DNA of 64,000 nt from Flexibacter flexilis DSM 6793 (GTDB taxonomy: Bacteria; Bacteroidota; Bacteroidia; Cytophagales; Flexibacteraceae), in NCBI RefSeq assembly GCF_900112255.1, contig NZ_FOLE01000008.1, forward strand, positions 62,001 to 126,000. The letters run 5' to 3'. Numbering within the stretch: position 1 is the first letter of the stretch; each line of letters begins with the position of its first letter. Both the position numbers and the translations under genes were made by a program. This document shows positions 25,269 to 34,339 of this stretch, piece after piece. The notes under the pieces are model-generated. The model was given only the letters and a program-made list of their open reading frames with translations, did no database searches and was not told the origin of the DNA.

Positions 25269-27872
25269 ATGAGAAAATTATTTGCAGCCTTAGCTTTCGT
25301 TATGGTTTCCAATGCTGCCACACAAGCCCAAATCAAATTGGGTGGACGTGCGGGCGGAAGCGAAACCGTAGAAATGAATTACACGAATCCCCAGAAATAT
25401 GAAATTGGCGGTATTACTGTCAGTGGTGTTCAATTCCTTGACCCTAACGCGATTATTTCGGTTTCGGGTTTAAAGGTAGGCGACGAAATCACCGTGCCAG
25501 GAGAAGCCATTTCGGGAGCAATCAAAAAAATGTGGGAACAAGGCATTTTGGGCGACATTGAAATCAATGTTACACGCACCGACGGCAAATATATTTTCTT
25601 AGATTACCACCTAAGCGAACGCCCGCGCCTTTCTAAGTTTTTGTTCAAAGGCACGAAAAAAGGTGAAACCACCGACCTACGCGAAAAAATCAACCTCATC
25701 AGAGGTCGCGTAGTAACCGACGCTTTGATTAAAAACACTAAAAACACGGTTCAGAAATTTTTTACCGAAAAAGGCTATTTGCACGCTGCCGTAAACATTG
25801 AGCAAATAGCAGACAGTGGTCGCAATAGCGTAACATTGCGCATCAACGTAAAGAAAGGCCGCAAAGTAAAAATTTCGGAAATTGTTTTTGAAGACAATCA
25901 GGCTTTTAGCGATTTGCAGTTGCGCCGCAAAATGAAAGATACCAAAGTACGCCGTTGGTATCGTATATTCAAAGCGTCTAAGTATCAGAAGTCTAACTTT
26001 GAGAAGGACAAACAAAGTCTTATCGCCTACTACAACAAAAATGGTTACCGTGATGCCGACATCACATGGGACACGCTTTACCCTACCAAAGAATACAAAG
26101 AAATGGTACTGGTAAAAACGGATAGCAGTGTTACGCCGCCAAAAGTAACGCGCAAAGACACGACGATTGCGGCCAATAGCCACAAACGCATTGTTATTAA
26201 AATGAAGATAGAAGAAGGCCCTAAGTATTACTTCCGTAACATTACATGGGTCGGCAACTATATTCACGATACAAAAACCCTTAATTCTATTTTGGGGATT
26301 AAGAAAGGTGATGTATATAATGCCACTACATTAGACCGCAAACTTACCTATAACCCAGAGGGTTATGACGTAAGTTCGCTCTACATGGACGACGGTTATT
26401 TGTTCTTTAGTGTTGATCCTGTGGAAGTGGCCATCGTAGGCGACTCCATAGACATCGAATTGCGCATGAACGAGGGCACACAAGCCACCATCAACAAAAT
26501 CAATGTGGCAGGCAATACCAAGACAAACGACCACGTAGTTTTGCGTGAAATTTATACGCTCCCTGGCCAGAAATTTAGCCGCGCCGACCTTATCCGTACA
26601 CAACGCGAGTTGGGTCAACTAGGTTATTTTGACGCAGAGCAAATTGGTATTCAACCAGTTCCGAATCCAGCAAACGGTACGGTAGATATTAACTACACGG
26701 TAGTAGAAAAACCAAGCGACCAAGTAGAACTTTCGGGTGGCTGGGGTGGCTACTATGGTTTTGTGGGTACGTTGGGACTTTCGTTCAACAACTTCTCTGC
26801 ACGTAAAATCTTCAAGAAATACGAATGGCAACCATTGCCACAAGGCGACGGACAACGTTTGGCGATTCGTTTCCAAGCCAATGGCCGTCAGTTCCAAAAT
26901 TATTCTATATCGTTTACAGAACCTTGGTTGGGTGGCCGTCGTCCGAACTCGTTTACGGTTTCCACGAACCATTCCGTACAAAACTACAAGAGTTTGGGTT
27001 CTGGTATGTTGCAAATCACAGGTATATCGGCGAGTTTGGGCAAACGTCTTCGTTGGCCAGACAGCTACTTTACTTTGATGCACTCTTGGGGCTATCAGCG
27101 TTATTGGCTGGACAACTATTCAGACAGGTCTTTGGGCTTTACGAATGGGCATGCCAATAGCTTTAACTATACAACAACGCTTTCACGTAATAGTATTAAT
27201 AACCCAACATTCCCGACAAGTGGATCTACCATTTCGTTAAGCGTAAACTTAACACCTCCGTATTCTTTGTTTAGAAAAAACAACAATTTCAGCGACGACC
27301 AAGAGCGATACAAATGGGTTGAGTTTAATAAATGGATGTTTGACGCTTCTTGGTTTACGCCATTGGCCAAAAACTTAGTCATCAATACACGCGGGCACAT
27401 GGGCTTTATTGGCTCTTACAAAGCGGGTGTGGGTGTTGGACCATTTGAGCGATTCTCTGTGGGTGGCTCAGGCCTTACTAACTTTAACTATCTGCTTGCC
27501 ACCGACGTAATTGGTTTGAGAGGCTATGATGACAATAAAATAACACCTCAAAATGCCACTTTGCCAAATGGTAGCGAAGCCACCAGAGGTATTATTTATA
27601 GCAAATATGTAAGTGAGTTGCGTTATGCGATTTCCACCAACCCTGCGGCTACGATTTTTGTGTTAGGCTTCTTGGAAGCAGGCAACAACTGGGGCAGCTA
27701 TCGCGATTATAACCCTCTTAACTTATACCGTTCGGCAGGTGTGGGTGCGCGTATCTTTATGCCAGCATTCGGGATGATTGGGGTAGATTATGGCTGGCGT
27801 TTCGATAGCGTACCAGGTACTGATATGCCAAAAGGACAACTTCACTTTACCATTGGCCAGCAAATTCGTTAA
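25269..27872 (+). CDS. bamA: Outer membrane protein assembly factor BamA
   Basis: An 867-residue outer-membrane protein that inserts beta-barrel proteins. A signal peptide (cleavage near TQAQ) is followed by five POTRA-type repeats to about residue 440 and a 16-strand barrel to the end. GYLHAAVNIEQI, YRDADITWDTLYP and the ARIFMPAFGMIGVDYGW barrel segment fit the Omp85 family; the C-terminus LHFTIGQQIR is a typical last strand. The length exceeds that of E. coli BamA, largely from insertions in the POTRA region. It lies between uppS and two Skp-like chaperone genes, the expected operon. Confidence 0.95.
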   Translation: MRKLFAALAFVMVSNAATQAQIKLGGRAGGSETVEMNYTNPQKYEIGGITVSGVQFLDPNAIISVSGLKVGDEITVPGEAISGAIKKMWEQGILGDIEINVTRTDGKYIFLDYHLSERPRLSKFLFKGTKKGETTDLREKINLIRGRVVTDALIKNTKNTVQKFFTEKGYLHAAVNIEQIADSGRNSVTLRINVKKGRKVKISEIVFEDNQAFSDLQLRRKMKDTKVRRWYRIFKASKYQKSNFEKDKQSLIAYYNKNGYRDADITWDTLYPTKEYKEMVLVKTDSSVTPPKVTRKDTTIAANSHKRIVIKMKIEEGPKYYFRNITWVGNYIHDTKTLNSILGIKKGDVYNATTLDRKLTYNPEGYDVSSLYMDDGYLFFSVDPVEVAIVGDSIDIELRMNEGTQATINKINVAGNTKTNDHVVLREIYTLPGQKFSRADLIRTQRELGQLGYFDAEQIGIQPVPNPANGTVDINYTVVEKPSDQVELSGGWGGYYGFVGTLGLSFNNFSARKIFKKYEWQPLPQGDGQRLAIRFQANGRQFQNYSISFTEPWLGGRRPNSFTVSTNHSVQNYKSLGSGMLQITGISASLGKRLRWPDSYFTLMHSWGYQRYWLDNYSDRSLGFTNGHANSFNYTTTLSRNSINNPTFPTSGSTISLSVNLTPPYSLFRKNNNFSDDQERYKWVEFNKWMFDASWFTPLAKNLVINTRGHMGFIGSYKAGVGVGPFERFSVGGSGLTNFNYLLATDVIGLRGYDDNKITPQNATLPNGSEATRGIIYSKYVSELRYAISTNPAATIFVLGFLEAGNNWGSYRDYNPLNLYRSAGVGARIFMPAFGMIGVDYGWRFDSVPGTDMPKGQLHFTIGQQIR

Positions 27873-27881
27873 TACAAAAAG

Positions 27882-27907
27882 AAACCCCAAGAGCTCTTTT
27901 GGGGTTT
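27882..27907 (+). terminator. Hairpin terminator or attenuator after bamA
   Basis: AAACCCCAA (27882-27890) pairs with TTGGGGTTT (27899-27907) and is followed by T's. It lies between bamA and the first ompH gene, so it may lower but not abolish read-through. Confidence 0.65.
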
Positions 27908-27934
27908 TTATTCTAAAAATAACACTTACAGAAA

Positions 27935-28486
27935 ATGAAAAAATTGGCAATTCAGGCATTTTTAGTAGTTTTGGCCTGCGTTTTTTGGCACGATTCTTAT
28001 GCACAAAAGTTTGGGTACATTGATTCCAAATTTATTTTGGGACAAATGAAAGAATACAAACAAGCGCAAAGCGAAATTGCACAACTTTCGCAAGGCTGGC
28101 AAAAAGAAGTTGATGCCAAAAACAAAGAGGTTGATAACATGGAAAAGGCGTATTTGGCCGAAGAAGTGTTGCTTACTGATGAAATGAAAAAGGAACGTTT
28201 GGCGGCCATCTCTAAAAAACGGGAAGAAGCTCGCGAATACCAACGAAAAATATTTGGCTTTGAAGGGCTTTATTTTCTCAAAAAACAAGAACTGATTAAG
28301 CCTGTACAAGACAAAGTTTTTGATGCCGTAGAGAAAGTGTCTAAGGCCAAGAAAATTCAAATTATGTTCGACAAGTCGGGTGAGTTGGTGATGATTTACA
28401 CAGACCCCCGCCACGATTACACGGATTTTGTGCTTGAAGAGCTCGGAATCGGCAACAAAGATGATGTGATTGACAACAAACGTTAA
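27935..28486 (+). CDS. OmpH/Skp-family periplasmic chaperone
   Basis: A 183-residue exported chaperone with a signal peptide (cleavage near SYAQ). The mature part starts KFGYIDSKFILGQMKEYKQA, typical of Skp/OmpH, and continues as a long charged coiled coil (AQLSQGWQKEVDAKNKEVDNMEKAYLAEE). Skp trimers hold unfolded outer-membrane proteins for delivery to BamA, which is encoded just upstream. A second, divergent copy follows directly. Confidence 0.92.
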   Translation: MKKLAIQAFLVVLACVFWHDSYAQKFGYIDSKFILGQMKEYKQAQSEIAQLSQGWQKEVDAKNKEVDNMEKAYLAEEVLLTDEMKKERLAAISKKREEAREYQRKIFGFEGLYFLKKQELIKPVQDKVFDAVEKVSKAKKIQIMFDKSGELVMIYTDPRHDYTDFVLEELGIGNKDDVIDNKR

Positions 28487-28556
28487 AATGCAAGGTTTAT
28501 CTACCTATACAACTGAAATTCAAAATATTACCAATAAAAACAAAAATAATTTACCA

Positions 28557-29204
28557 ATGAAAAAACAAATAATTGCCTTATTTTTTGCTCTCATCGCTGT
28601 AACAGTTGCAGCACAAGCACAAGACAGTACTGCCACAAAAGTAAATGCCGCAGGAGCAAAAAATCTTAAAATTGGTTATACCAACGTAAACTATATATTG
28701 AGCGTAAGCCCTCGCGCCAAAGAAATTGAAGCAGATTTGAAAGCGCGTGGCATTCAATTGAAAAAAGAGATTGATGGCAAAATGCAACAACTCGAAACCA
28801 AGTACGCGGACTATCAAAAAAATGCCGCTACCATGCTTGAGTCTATTCGTGTGGACAAAGAAAATGAGTTGCGTACGTTGCAAGCCTCTATCGAAACTTT
28901 GCAACAAAACGCTCAAACAGAGCTTAAAAACAAAGAAGATGAGTTGCTAAAGCCTGAAATCGAAAAAATCTACAAGGCTATCAATGAAGTAGCGATCGCA
29001 GAAGGTTACACTTACGTGCTAAATTCAGACCAAGTGCTTTTGTACGCTGTTGAGCAATTCGACGTAACAGAATCTGTGGCTAAAAAATTAGGTTTTAAAT
29101 TGCCTGCTCCTGGTTCTGAAACTGCCACACCTGCTGCTACTCCAAAACCAGCAACAGGTACAACAAGTCCTAAAAAACCAGCCACTTCGCCTAAGAAAAA
29201 ATAA
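28557..29204 (+). CDS. Second OmpH/Skp-family chaperone with Pro/Thr/Lys tail
   Basis: A 215-residue OmpH-family protein. ATG 28557 begins the signal peptide MKKQIIALFFALIAVTV (cleavage after AQAQ); the frame is open upstream but not needed. The Skp core (KIGYTNVNYILSVSPRAKEIEADL, then a coiled coil) is followed by a low-complexity tail rich in Pro, Thr, Ala and Lys (about 175-215, ending SPKKK) that ordinary Skp lacks. It probably arose by duplication of the upstream gene. A strong bidirectional terminator follows. Confidence 0.92.
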   Translation: MKKQIIALFFALIAVTVAAQAQDSTATKVNAAGAKNLKIGYTNVNYILSVSPRAKEIEADLKARGIQLKKEIDGKMQQLETKYADYQKNAATMLESIRVDKENELRTLQASIETLQQNAQTELKNKEDELLKPEIEKIYKAINEVAIAEGYTYVLNSDQVLLYAVEQFDVTESVAKKLGFKLPAPGSETATPAATPKPATGTTSPKKPATSPKKK

Positions 29205-29220
29205 TTGATTGCTATTTGAA

Positions 29221-29265
29221 ATAAAAAGGAAAGCCTCACTACATTAGTGAGGCTTTCCTTTTTAT
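29221..29265. terminator. Bidirectional hairpin terminator
   Basis: A 21-bp stem (29221-29241 with 29245-29265) with a 3-base loop separates ompH and the M1 peptidase; it includes the stop codon of the latter. Confidence 0.9.
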
Positions 29266-30923
29266 TTCAAGGCCTTACAGCCCACATAAAACAAATCGGT
29301 ATTGACTTGTACCTCAAACTTTTTGGGGTCTTTGGGTGCGCTAATGGCCACATATTGCCATTGCGTGCGCGGCTGAAGTCGTTGGAATTTCGAGCCGCCG
29401 ATGCTCACTTCTACGGGCATATCAAAGGCCATTTCTGCCGTATTCCAGCGGTAAGCCACTTGCCAAGTGCCTTCGGTATTTTGTTCCAATTTGTATTCGA
29501 ATTGTGGCGGCTGCGCATAGCGCAAATACGCCTCGAACAATGGCCGCCAGTGCAAGGTGTTGGGAGCTTTTCTTTCAAAAAAATCAATGATTTGGGCGGT
29601 AGTAACGGGCGAGCGCAAAAATTCTTTGTTCAGGCCGCGTATTAGCTCCCACCAAAGCGCGTCGTTGTGGAGGGCATGGCGGAGCGTGTGGAGCATCCAA
29701 GTTCCCTTAAAATAATTGTCGCTGTCGTCCCAGTAGTTATAATTGACGCCCAACGGCGCGAGCATAGGCTCTTTGTTGCCGATGCGTTTGCGTTGCTCTT
29801 TCAGGTATTCGATGGTTTTTTCTTTCCCCCAAAGCTCTTCTATATAAATGGCTTCGGCGTAAGTACAAAACGATTCGTGTATCCACATTTCGGCGTGGTC
29901 GGTGCAACTCAGGCTATTGCCCCAATATTCGTGGCCGCTTTCGTGTATAATAATAAAGTCAAAACCCTGTTTGTTATTTTTGTAGGCGTTGCCGTAAGCC
30001 ACACAACTCTGATGCTCCATGCCCCAGTAGGGTGTTTCTACGAGTTTGTAACCGTCGCGCACAAATGGATATTCTCCAAAATATTTTTCATAGCATTTTA
30101 ACATGGGTTTTACTTGCTTAAAATGTTGTGCGGCAATGTCTTTATTGTTTTTAAGGACATAATAATCCAGCTTCAATACATTGCCTGCTGCCGTCCGAAA
30201 CGTGTCGGCGATGTGTGCGTAACGCGCAATATTGAGCGTAATGTTATAATTATTAATGGGATACGACACCAACCAATCGTAACGCGCCGTAGAATCGGTG
30301 ATGTTTTTTTGCCCTAAAAACTGGCCATTGGCTACGCAGGTGAGTTCGGCGGGCACTTCGCAGCGAATGTAAGTGCTGTCGGGTTCGTCGGACAAATGGT
30401 CTTTGCATGGAAACCAGACACTTGCGCCCAAGCCTTCGCACGCAACGCCCACCCAGTCGAGGCCGTCGGGGTCTTTGCGCCACACCAAACCGCCATCCCA
30501 AGGCGGATTGGCGGCTTTTTGGGGTTGGCCGTTATAATAAATGCGTATGCTTTGGCGGCTGCCTTTGCGCAACTCCTCAGGAAAGCGCACCCAAAACACA
30601 TCATTTTCACGCGAAAAATTGAGTTTTTGGCCGCGCCAAACGATGCTGTCTATGTTCATGTTGTCGAACAAATCCAACTGAATGCGGCGGCAGGCCTGCA
30701 CGACCTGAAACGTAATTTGGTTGTAACCACTCAAAAAATGCGTGCGAGGTTGCACGCGTAAATTCAGGTCATAAACGCGCACGTCATAACAGGCACGTTC
30801 GGGCGAAAGACTGCCGCGCAACGTGTCGCCGTGCGTAAACGTGTATTTTTTTGCGTTTTGGGCTTGAGCCATAGACCCAAAGCCGCACAAAACGCACCAT
30901 AAAATCAGTAATTGACGATACAT
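29262..30923 (-). CDS. Exported M1-family aminopeptidase
   Basis: A 553-residue exported zinc aminopeptidase. Signal peptide cleavage is near MAQAQ (residue 22). Zinc ligands are HESGH at 327-331 and Glu350 in WIHESFCTY, spaced exactly HExxH-x18-E. The usual GAMEN substrate motif is replaced by GMEHQ (301-305). No sorting tail is present, so a periplasmic location is likely. Residues 30-250 form the N-terminal beta domain. The C-terminal helical domain of long M1 enzymes is short here. ATG 30923 begins the signal peptide; a TATATTTG box lies 30 bases upstream. Confidence 0.92.
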   Translation of the reverse strand: MYRQLLILWCVLCGFGSMAQAQNAKKYTFTHGDTLRGSLSPERACYDVRVYDLNLRVQPRTHFLSGYNQITFQVVQACRRIQLDLFDNMNIDSIVWRGQKLNFSRENDVFWVRFPEELRKGSRQSIRIYYNGQPQKAANPPWDGGLVWRKDPDGLDWVGVACEGLGASVWFPCKDHLSDEPDSTYIRCEVPAELTCVANGQFLGQKNITDSTARYDWLVSYPINNYNITLNIARYAHIADTFRTAAGNVLKLDYYVLKNNKDIAAQHFKQVKPMLKCYEKYFGEYPFVRDGYKLVETPYWGMEHQSCVAYGNAYKNNKQGFDFIIIHESGHEYWGNSLSCTDHAEMWIHESFCTYAEAIYIEELWGKEKTIEYLKEQRKRIGNKEPMLAPLGVNYNYWDDSDNYFKGTWMLHTLRHALHNDALWWELIRGLNKEFLRSPVTTAQIIDFFERKAPNTLHWRPLFEAYLRYAQPPQFEYKLEQNTEGTWQVAYRWNTAEMAFDMPVEVSIGGSKFQRLQPRTQWQYVAISAPKDPKKFEVQVNTDLFYVGCKALK

Positions 30924-30952
30924 GGAGTTAGGGTTTTTGTTAAGAAATAAGG

Positions 30953-30960
30953 CAAATATA
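30953..30960 (-). promoter_or_regulatory. Putative -7 box of the M1 peptidase gene
   Basis: On the minus strand this reads TATATTTG (TAnnTTTG), 29 bases upstream of the start codon. Confidence 0.4.
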
Positions 30961-31086
30961 CGGTTTGTGCGCAATAAGACTACAGGTTAAATATTGAAGT
31001 GCTTTGTTTTTGTTAATTACATTTTTATTAAAATAAGGTTAATTTTTGAAGCCTTTTTTCAAATAAAAGTAGCTTTTTTGTTAAAA

Positions 31087-31120
31087 TTGCTTTTAAATTA
31101 GAGTCAAATTTTTATTTTTG
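31087..31120 (+). promoter_or_regulatory. Putative promoter of the ammonium transporter
   Basis: TTG (31087-31089) and TATTTTTG (31113-31120) are separated by 23 bases, slightly more than the usual Bacteroidota spacing, and lie 23 bases before the ATG. Confidence 0.4.
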
Positions 31121-31143
31121 CATCAATCTAACAACAAAAACGT

Positions 31144-32484
31144 ATGACACAGAAAAGACTTGCTATTGTTCCGTTTGGTGTACTGATTGCTTTGAGCATT
31201 TTGGGGCTACTCATGCCAAACATTCCTTCTCATTTTTCCGACAAGCCCATCAACTCAGGCGACACGGCTTGGATCATGGCGGCTAGTGCTTTGGTTTGCC
31301 TAATGACACCAGGTTTGGCCTTTTTTTATGGCGGCATGGTCAATTCCAAAAACATTATTTCTACGATGCTCCAAAGTTTCATTTGCCTGGCGGTGGTAAG
31401 TCTTATTTGGATTGTGTGCGGCTTTAGCATGGCTTTTGGCGATAGCATTGGCGGTTTCATTGGCGACCCTCGCACTTTCTTTATGTTTAAAGGCGTGTTG
31501 GAAGGCGACCCTTGGAGTTTGGCTCCGACCATTCCACTGATTTTGTTTGCGTTTTTCCAACTCAAATTTGCCATTATTACACCTGCTCTCATCACGGGTG
31601 CATTCGCGGAACGCATTCGTTTTACGTCATATTTGTTGTTTATCTGCTTGTTTTCTTTGCTGATTTATACGCCATTGGCGCACTGGACTTGGCACCCCGA
31701 CGGCTTTTTGTTTCAGATGGGTGTGTTAGATTTTGCAGGTGGCACGGTGGTACATATTTCGGCGGGCTGTGCAGCATTGGCTTCGGCTATTTACCTCAAG
31801 CAACGCAAACGCTACAACGAAGGCGCACATCAACCCGCCAATATTCCGTATGTGATTTTGGGAACTGGTTTGTTGTGGTTCGGCTGGTTCGGTTTCAATG
31901 CTGGTTCGGCTTTGGGTGCTAATGTATTGGCTGTGAGTGCTTTTTCTACTACCAATGTAGCAGCAGCAGCAGCAGCAATGGCTTGGATTTTGTTTGATGC
32001 GGTGCGTGGCAAAAAACCTTCGGCCTTGGGTGCGTGTATTGGGGCGGTGGTTGGTCTGGTGGCCATTACGCCTGCGGCGGGTTTTGTGAGTATTTCACAT
32101 AGTATTTTTATTGGTACGTTTGCCAGCCTTGTGAGTAATTTGGTGGTGGAATGGCGTACCAAAACAACCATCGACGACACGTTAGACGTGTTTCCGTGTC
32201 ATGGTGTGGGCGGTATCGTGGGCATGATTCTGACAGGTGTGTTTGCGCACCAAGCCATTAATGCCGCTAATACGACAGGCAACGGCTTGTTTTTTGGCGA
32301 AACGGCTTTGTTTCTGAAACATTTGCAGGCCTTGGCTATCGTGATTGCTTTTGCTTTTGGCGGTTCTTTTGTTTTGCTCAAAATCACTGACCTTATTTCT
32401 CCGTTGCGCGTAAGCGAAGAAGAGGAAGCCGAAGGTCTGGACATGAGCCAACACGGCGAGCAGTTTGTAAGCTACGGCCATTAA
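31144..32484 (+). CDS. amt: Ammonium transporter
   Basis: A 446-residue inner-membrane Amt/Rh protein with about 11-12 helices. The family signature DFAGGTVVHISAGCAALASA is present near residue 200 and includes the first pore histidine (VHISAG); the second pore histidine region is FPCHGVGGIVGM. TPGLAFFYGGMV near the N-terminus is also conserved. The C-terminus is short and acidic. Usually amt is followed by the PII gene glnK; here it stands alone between its own promoter and a terminator. Confidence 0.95.
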   Translation: MTQKRLAIVPFGVLIALSILGLLMPNIPSHFSDKPINSGDTAWIMAASALVCLMTPGLAFFYGGMVNSKNIISTMLQSFICLAVVSLIWIVCGFSMAFGDSIGGFIGDPRTFFMFKGVLEGDPWSLAPTIPLILFAFFQLKFAIITPALITGAFAERIRFTSYLLFICLFSLLIYTPLAHWTWHPDGFLFQMGVLDFAGGTVVHISAGCAALASAIYLKQRKRYNEGAHQPANIPYVILGTGLLWFGWFGFNAGSALGANVLAVSAFSTTNVAAAAAAMAWILFDAVRGKKPSALGACIGAVVGLVAITPAAGFVSISHSIFIGTFASLVSNLVVEWRTKTTIDDTLDVFPCHGVGGIVGMILTGVFAHQAINAANTTGNGLFFGETALFLKHLQALAIVIAFAFGGSFVLLKITDLISPLRVSEEEEAEGLDMSQHGEQFVSYGH

Positions 32485-32523
32485 AATCCAGATGCGTATT
32501 TTATTTTACTACTTCTCTCCATA

Positions 32524-32574
32524 AAATAAAAAACAGCCTTGCATTCCCGAAAGGAACAAGGCTGTTTTTTATTT
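32524..32574. terminator. Bidirectional hairpin terminator
   Basis: An 18-bp stem (32524-32541 with 32557-32574) with a 15-base loop lies between the convergent amt and T9SS cargo genes. Confidence 0.85.
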
Positions 32575-32590
32575 CTGTCTGCAAAAAAAA

Positions 32591-34225
32591 TTATTCTTTT
32601 ATAAAAGTTTTGCGAATGACTTGGCCTTTAGTAGTTTGGCCAACTAAGAAGTAAGTGCCAGTCGGTAAATGGCTTACGTTTATTTTAGTGCTTGTGGGTA
32701 CAAGTGCCTGAATGGTAGCACCAGTAGCAGACATGACTTTAAGCGATTGAAGTGCAATGTTTTCGGGGTTGCTTAGCGTCAAATACGTTTGCGCTGGGCT
32801 TGGATAAAGGTCTATTTTATCGCTCAACGAAATGCTTGATTTGGTGGTCGTTAGGGTTGTATCAATACCAAATACCTGATATTTAGCATTACCAGAGGTT
32901 AGTATTTTAGTTGTCAATGAATTTTCATTACTAATACTGGCAAAATAAGTGCTGTCTGTTTTAAATAATTCTACTCCATTATCATTGATTATTCGTATTG
33001 TATGTATATACGTGTTGTTGTTGTAATAGGAGTATAAGATTTCTGCATTGTTGCTGCTGTTTAACACCCCAATATTTACTTTTGGCTCAAAACCTGTTCC
33101 ATAGTTAAGGTATTGGCCAGCGGGAACTGGGAGATTGACGTTTTTCCATATACTATAATCCGATGGATTATAAAAGGTGATTTTTTTCGCAGTACTGTTG
33201 AATACAGAATATTTCAGTCCTACGTTGGGTGAATAAATGGGCTTGACTATTCCCTGAATCAGATGGTCGAACATGAAATCTGACAAATTATAAAAATGGC
33301 TATTGGTATATTCGCCTGTCGAGGCATTATAACCTAAAGTCATAATTTTTTGTGTAGCACCATCTTTGATCGTGATAGGTATTTGTCCGTAGTCGTATGA
33401 CCATAGTGTTGCACCTAATTCGTTGGCTATTTTTGCTCCATTAATATTGGTCGTGGTGTTGGTATAAGCGCAGGCTATTTCAATCAGAGAATCTGCATTA
33501 AATTCATTGTCCGAAATAGTGAAAGTCCAAGGGTTTATGGTATAGCTATTATTGGGTGGTACTAATGTTATTGTTTTCCATAAAGAATGGTCTGCATTAT
33601 AGATAAGTGCCGTAGGAATGGCTGTACTATAATCATTGGTGAAATATTTTTCTCCAAATAAATTCAGTTTTTTGCGCTTAATATAGTAGTTATTGTATTG
33701 TGCTTCATAGTTGAGACTTGGCAAATCATATACAGTAGCTGTAGGTGCAAGTACTGAGGAGGAATATACAAAAAGTTTGGCTGCCAATCCGTCTGTCGTG
33801 TCAATCTTGCTATTTATGCCCGCTGTTTCAAAGAGTGAATCTCCATTTTCATTTGCAATAATCAAACGATATTTGAGAATAGATGACGTACCGATGTATG
33901 CCGAATCCAAACAATGATACATTATTTCAAGGAGGGTATCACTATTAATAGTAGTTTGTGTGATACTTTGTATAGTCAATGGGCTATAACCTTCTGGAGG
34001 TGAAAGGGTGATGGTTTTCCTTAATGTATGATTGGCATTGTAAATATTTACCTCTTTGCTTGTGAGGGGATAATCATATTGACAATATTTTTCTTCGCCA
34101 TTGATTAGTTTTATACGTGTAATTGGCTTGCTATAAGTATGTTCCAGTGCAAATTGTTGTCCCCAAACCGTTTGTTGTACACTTACTAATGCCGCGACGA
34201 GCAGCCATAATCTGAATATTTTCAT
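32591..34225 (-). CDS. Three-repeat exported protein with T9SS sorting domain
   Basis: A 544-residue exported protein of unknown function. After a signal peptide (TVWGQ), three imperfect repeats of about 130-150 residues follow, each with a segment of the form YNANHTLRKTITL, YNADHSLWKTITL or YNPSDYSIWKNVNL, a proline-glycine turn and a strand such as NSDTLLEIMY or NADSLIEIAC. The last 80 residues form a T9SS sorting domain (DLYPSPAQTYLTLS ... GTYFLVG ... KTFIKE). Asn, Thr, Tyr and Ser are abundant. This looks like a repeated beta-rich surface protein. ATG 34225 begins the signal peptide. Confidence 0.8.
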   Translation of the reverse strand: MKIFRLWLLVAALVSVQQTVWGQQFALEHTYSKPITRIKLINGEEKYCQYDYPLTSKEVNIYNANHTLRKTITLSPPEGYSPLTIQSITQTTINSDTLLEIMYHCLDSAYIGTSSILKYRLIIANENGDSLFETAGINSKIDTTDGLAAKLFVYSSSVLAPTATVYDLPSLNYEAQYNNYYIKRKKLNLFGEKYFTNDYSTAIPTALIYNADHSLWKTITLVPPNNSYTINPWTFTISDNEFNADSLIEIACAYTNTTTNINGAKIANELGATLWSYDYGQIPITIKDGATQKIMTLGYNASTGEYTNSHFYNLSDFMFDHLIQGIVKPIYSPNVGLKYSVFNSTAKKITFYNPSDYSIWKNVNLPVPAGQYLNYGTGFEPKVNIGVLNSSNNAEILYSYYNNNTYIHTIRIINDNGVELFKTDSTYFASISNENSLTTKILTSGNAKYQVFGIDTTLTTTKSSISLSDKIDLYPSPAQTYLTLSNPENIALQSLKVMSATGATIQALVPTSTKINVSHLPTGTYFLVGQTTKGQVIRKTFIKE

Positions 34226-34306
34226 CTCTATAAGGTTGTTTAAATAATAAACCACTAATATAATAATTTTGCATGATTAATAAAATAGCTTTCTGTTTTC
34301 TTTTTA

Positions 34307-34314
34307 TAAATTTG
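34307..34314 (+). promoter_or_regulatory. Putative -7 box of the esterase gene
   Basis: TAAATTTG matches TAnnTTTG and lies 25 bases before the ATG; a second match, TAATTTTG, is at 34264-34271. Confidence 0.35.
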
Positions 34315-34339
34315 AAAACGATTATTTTGATACACGAAC

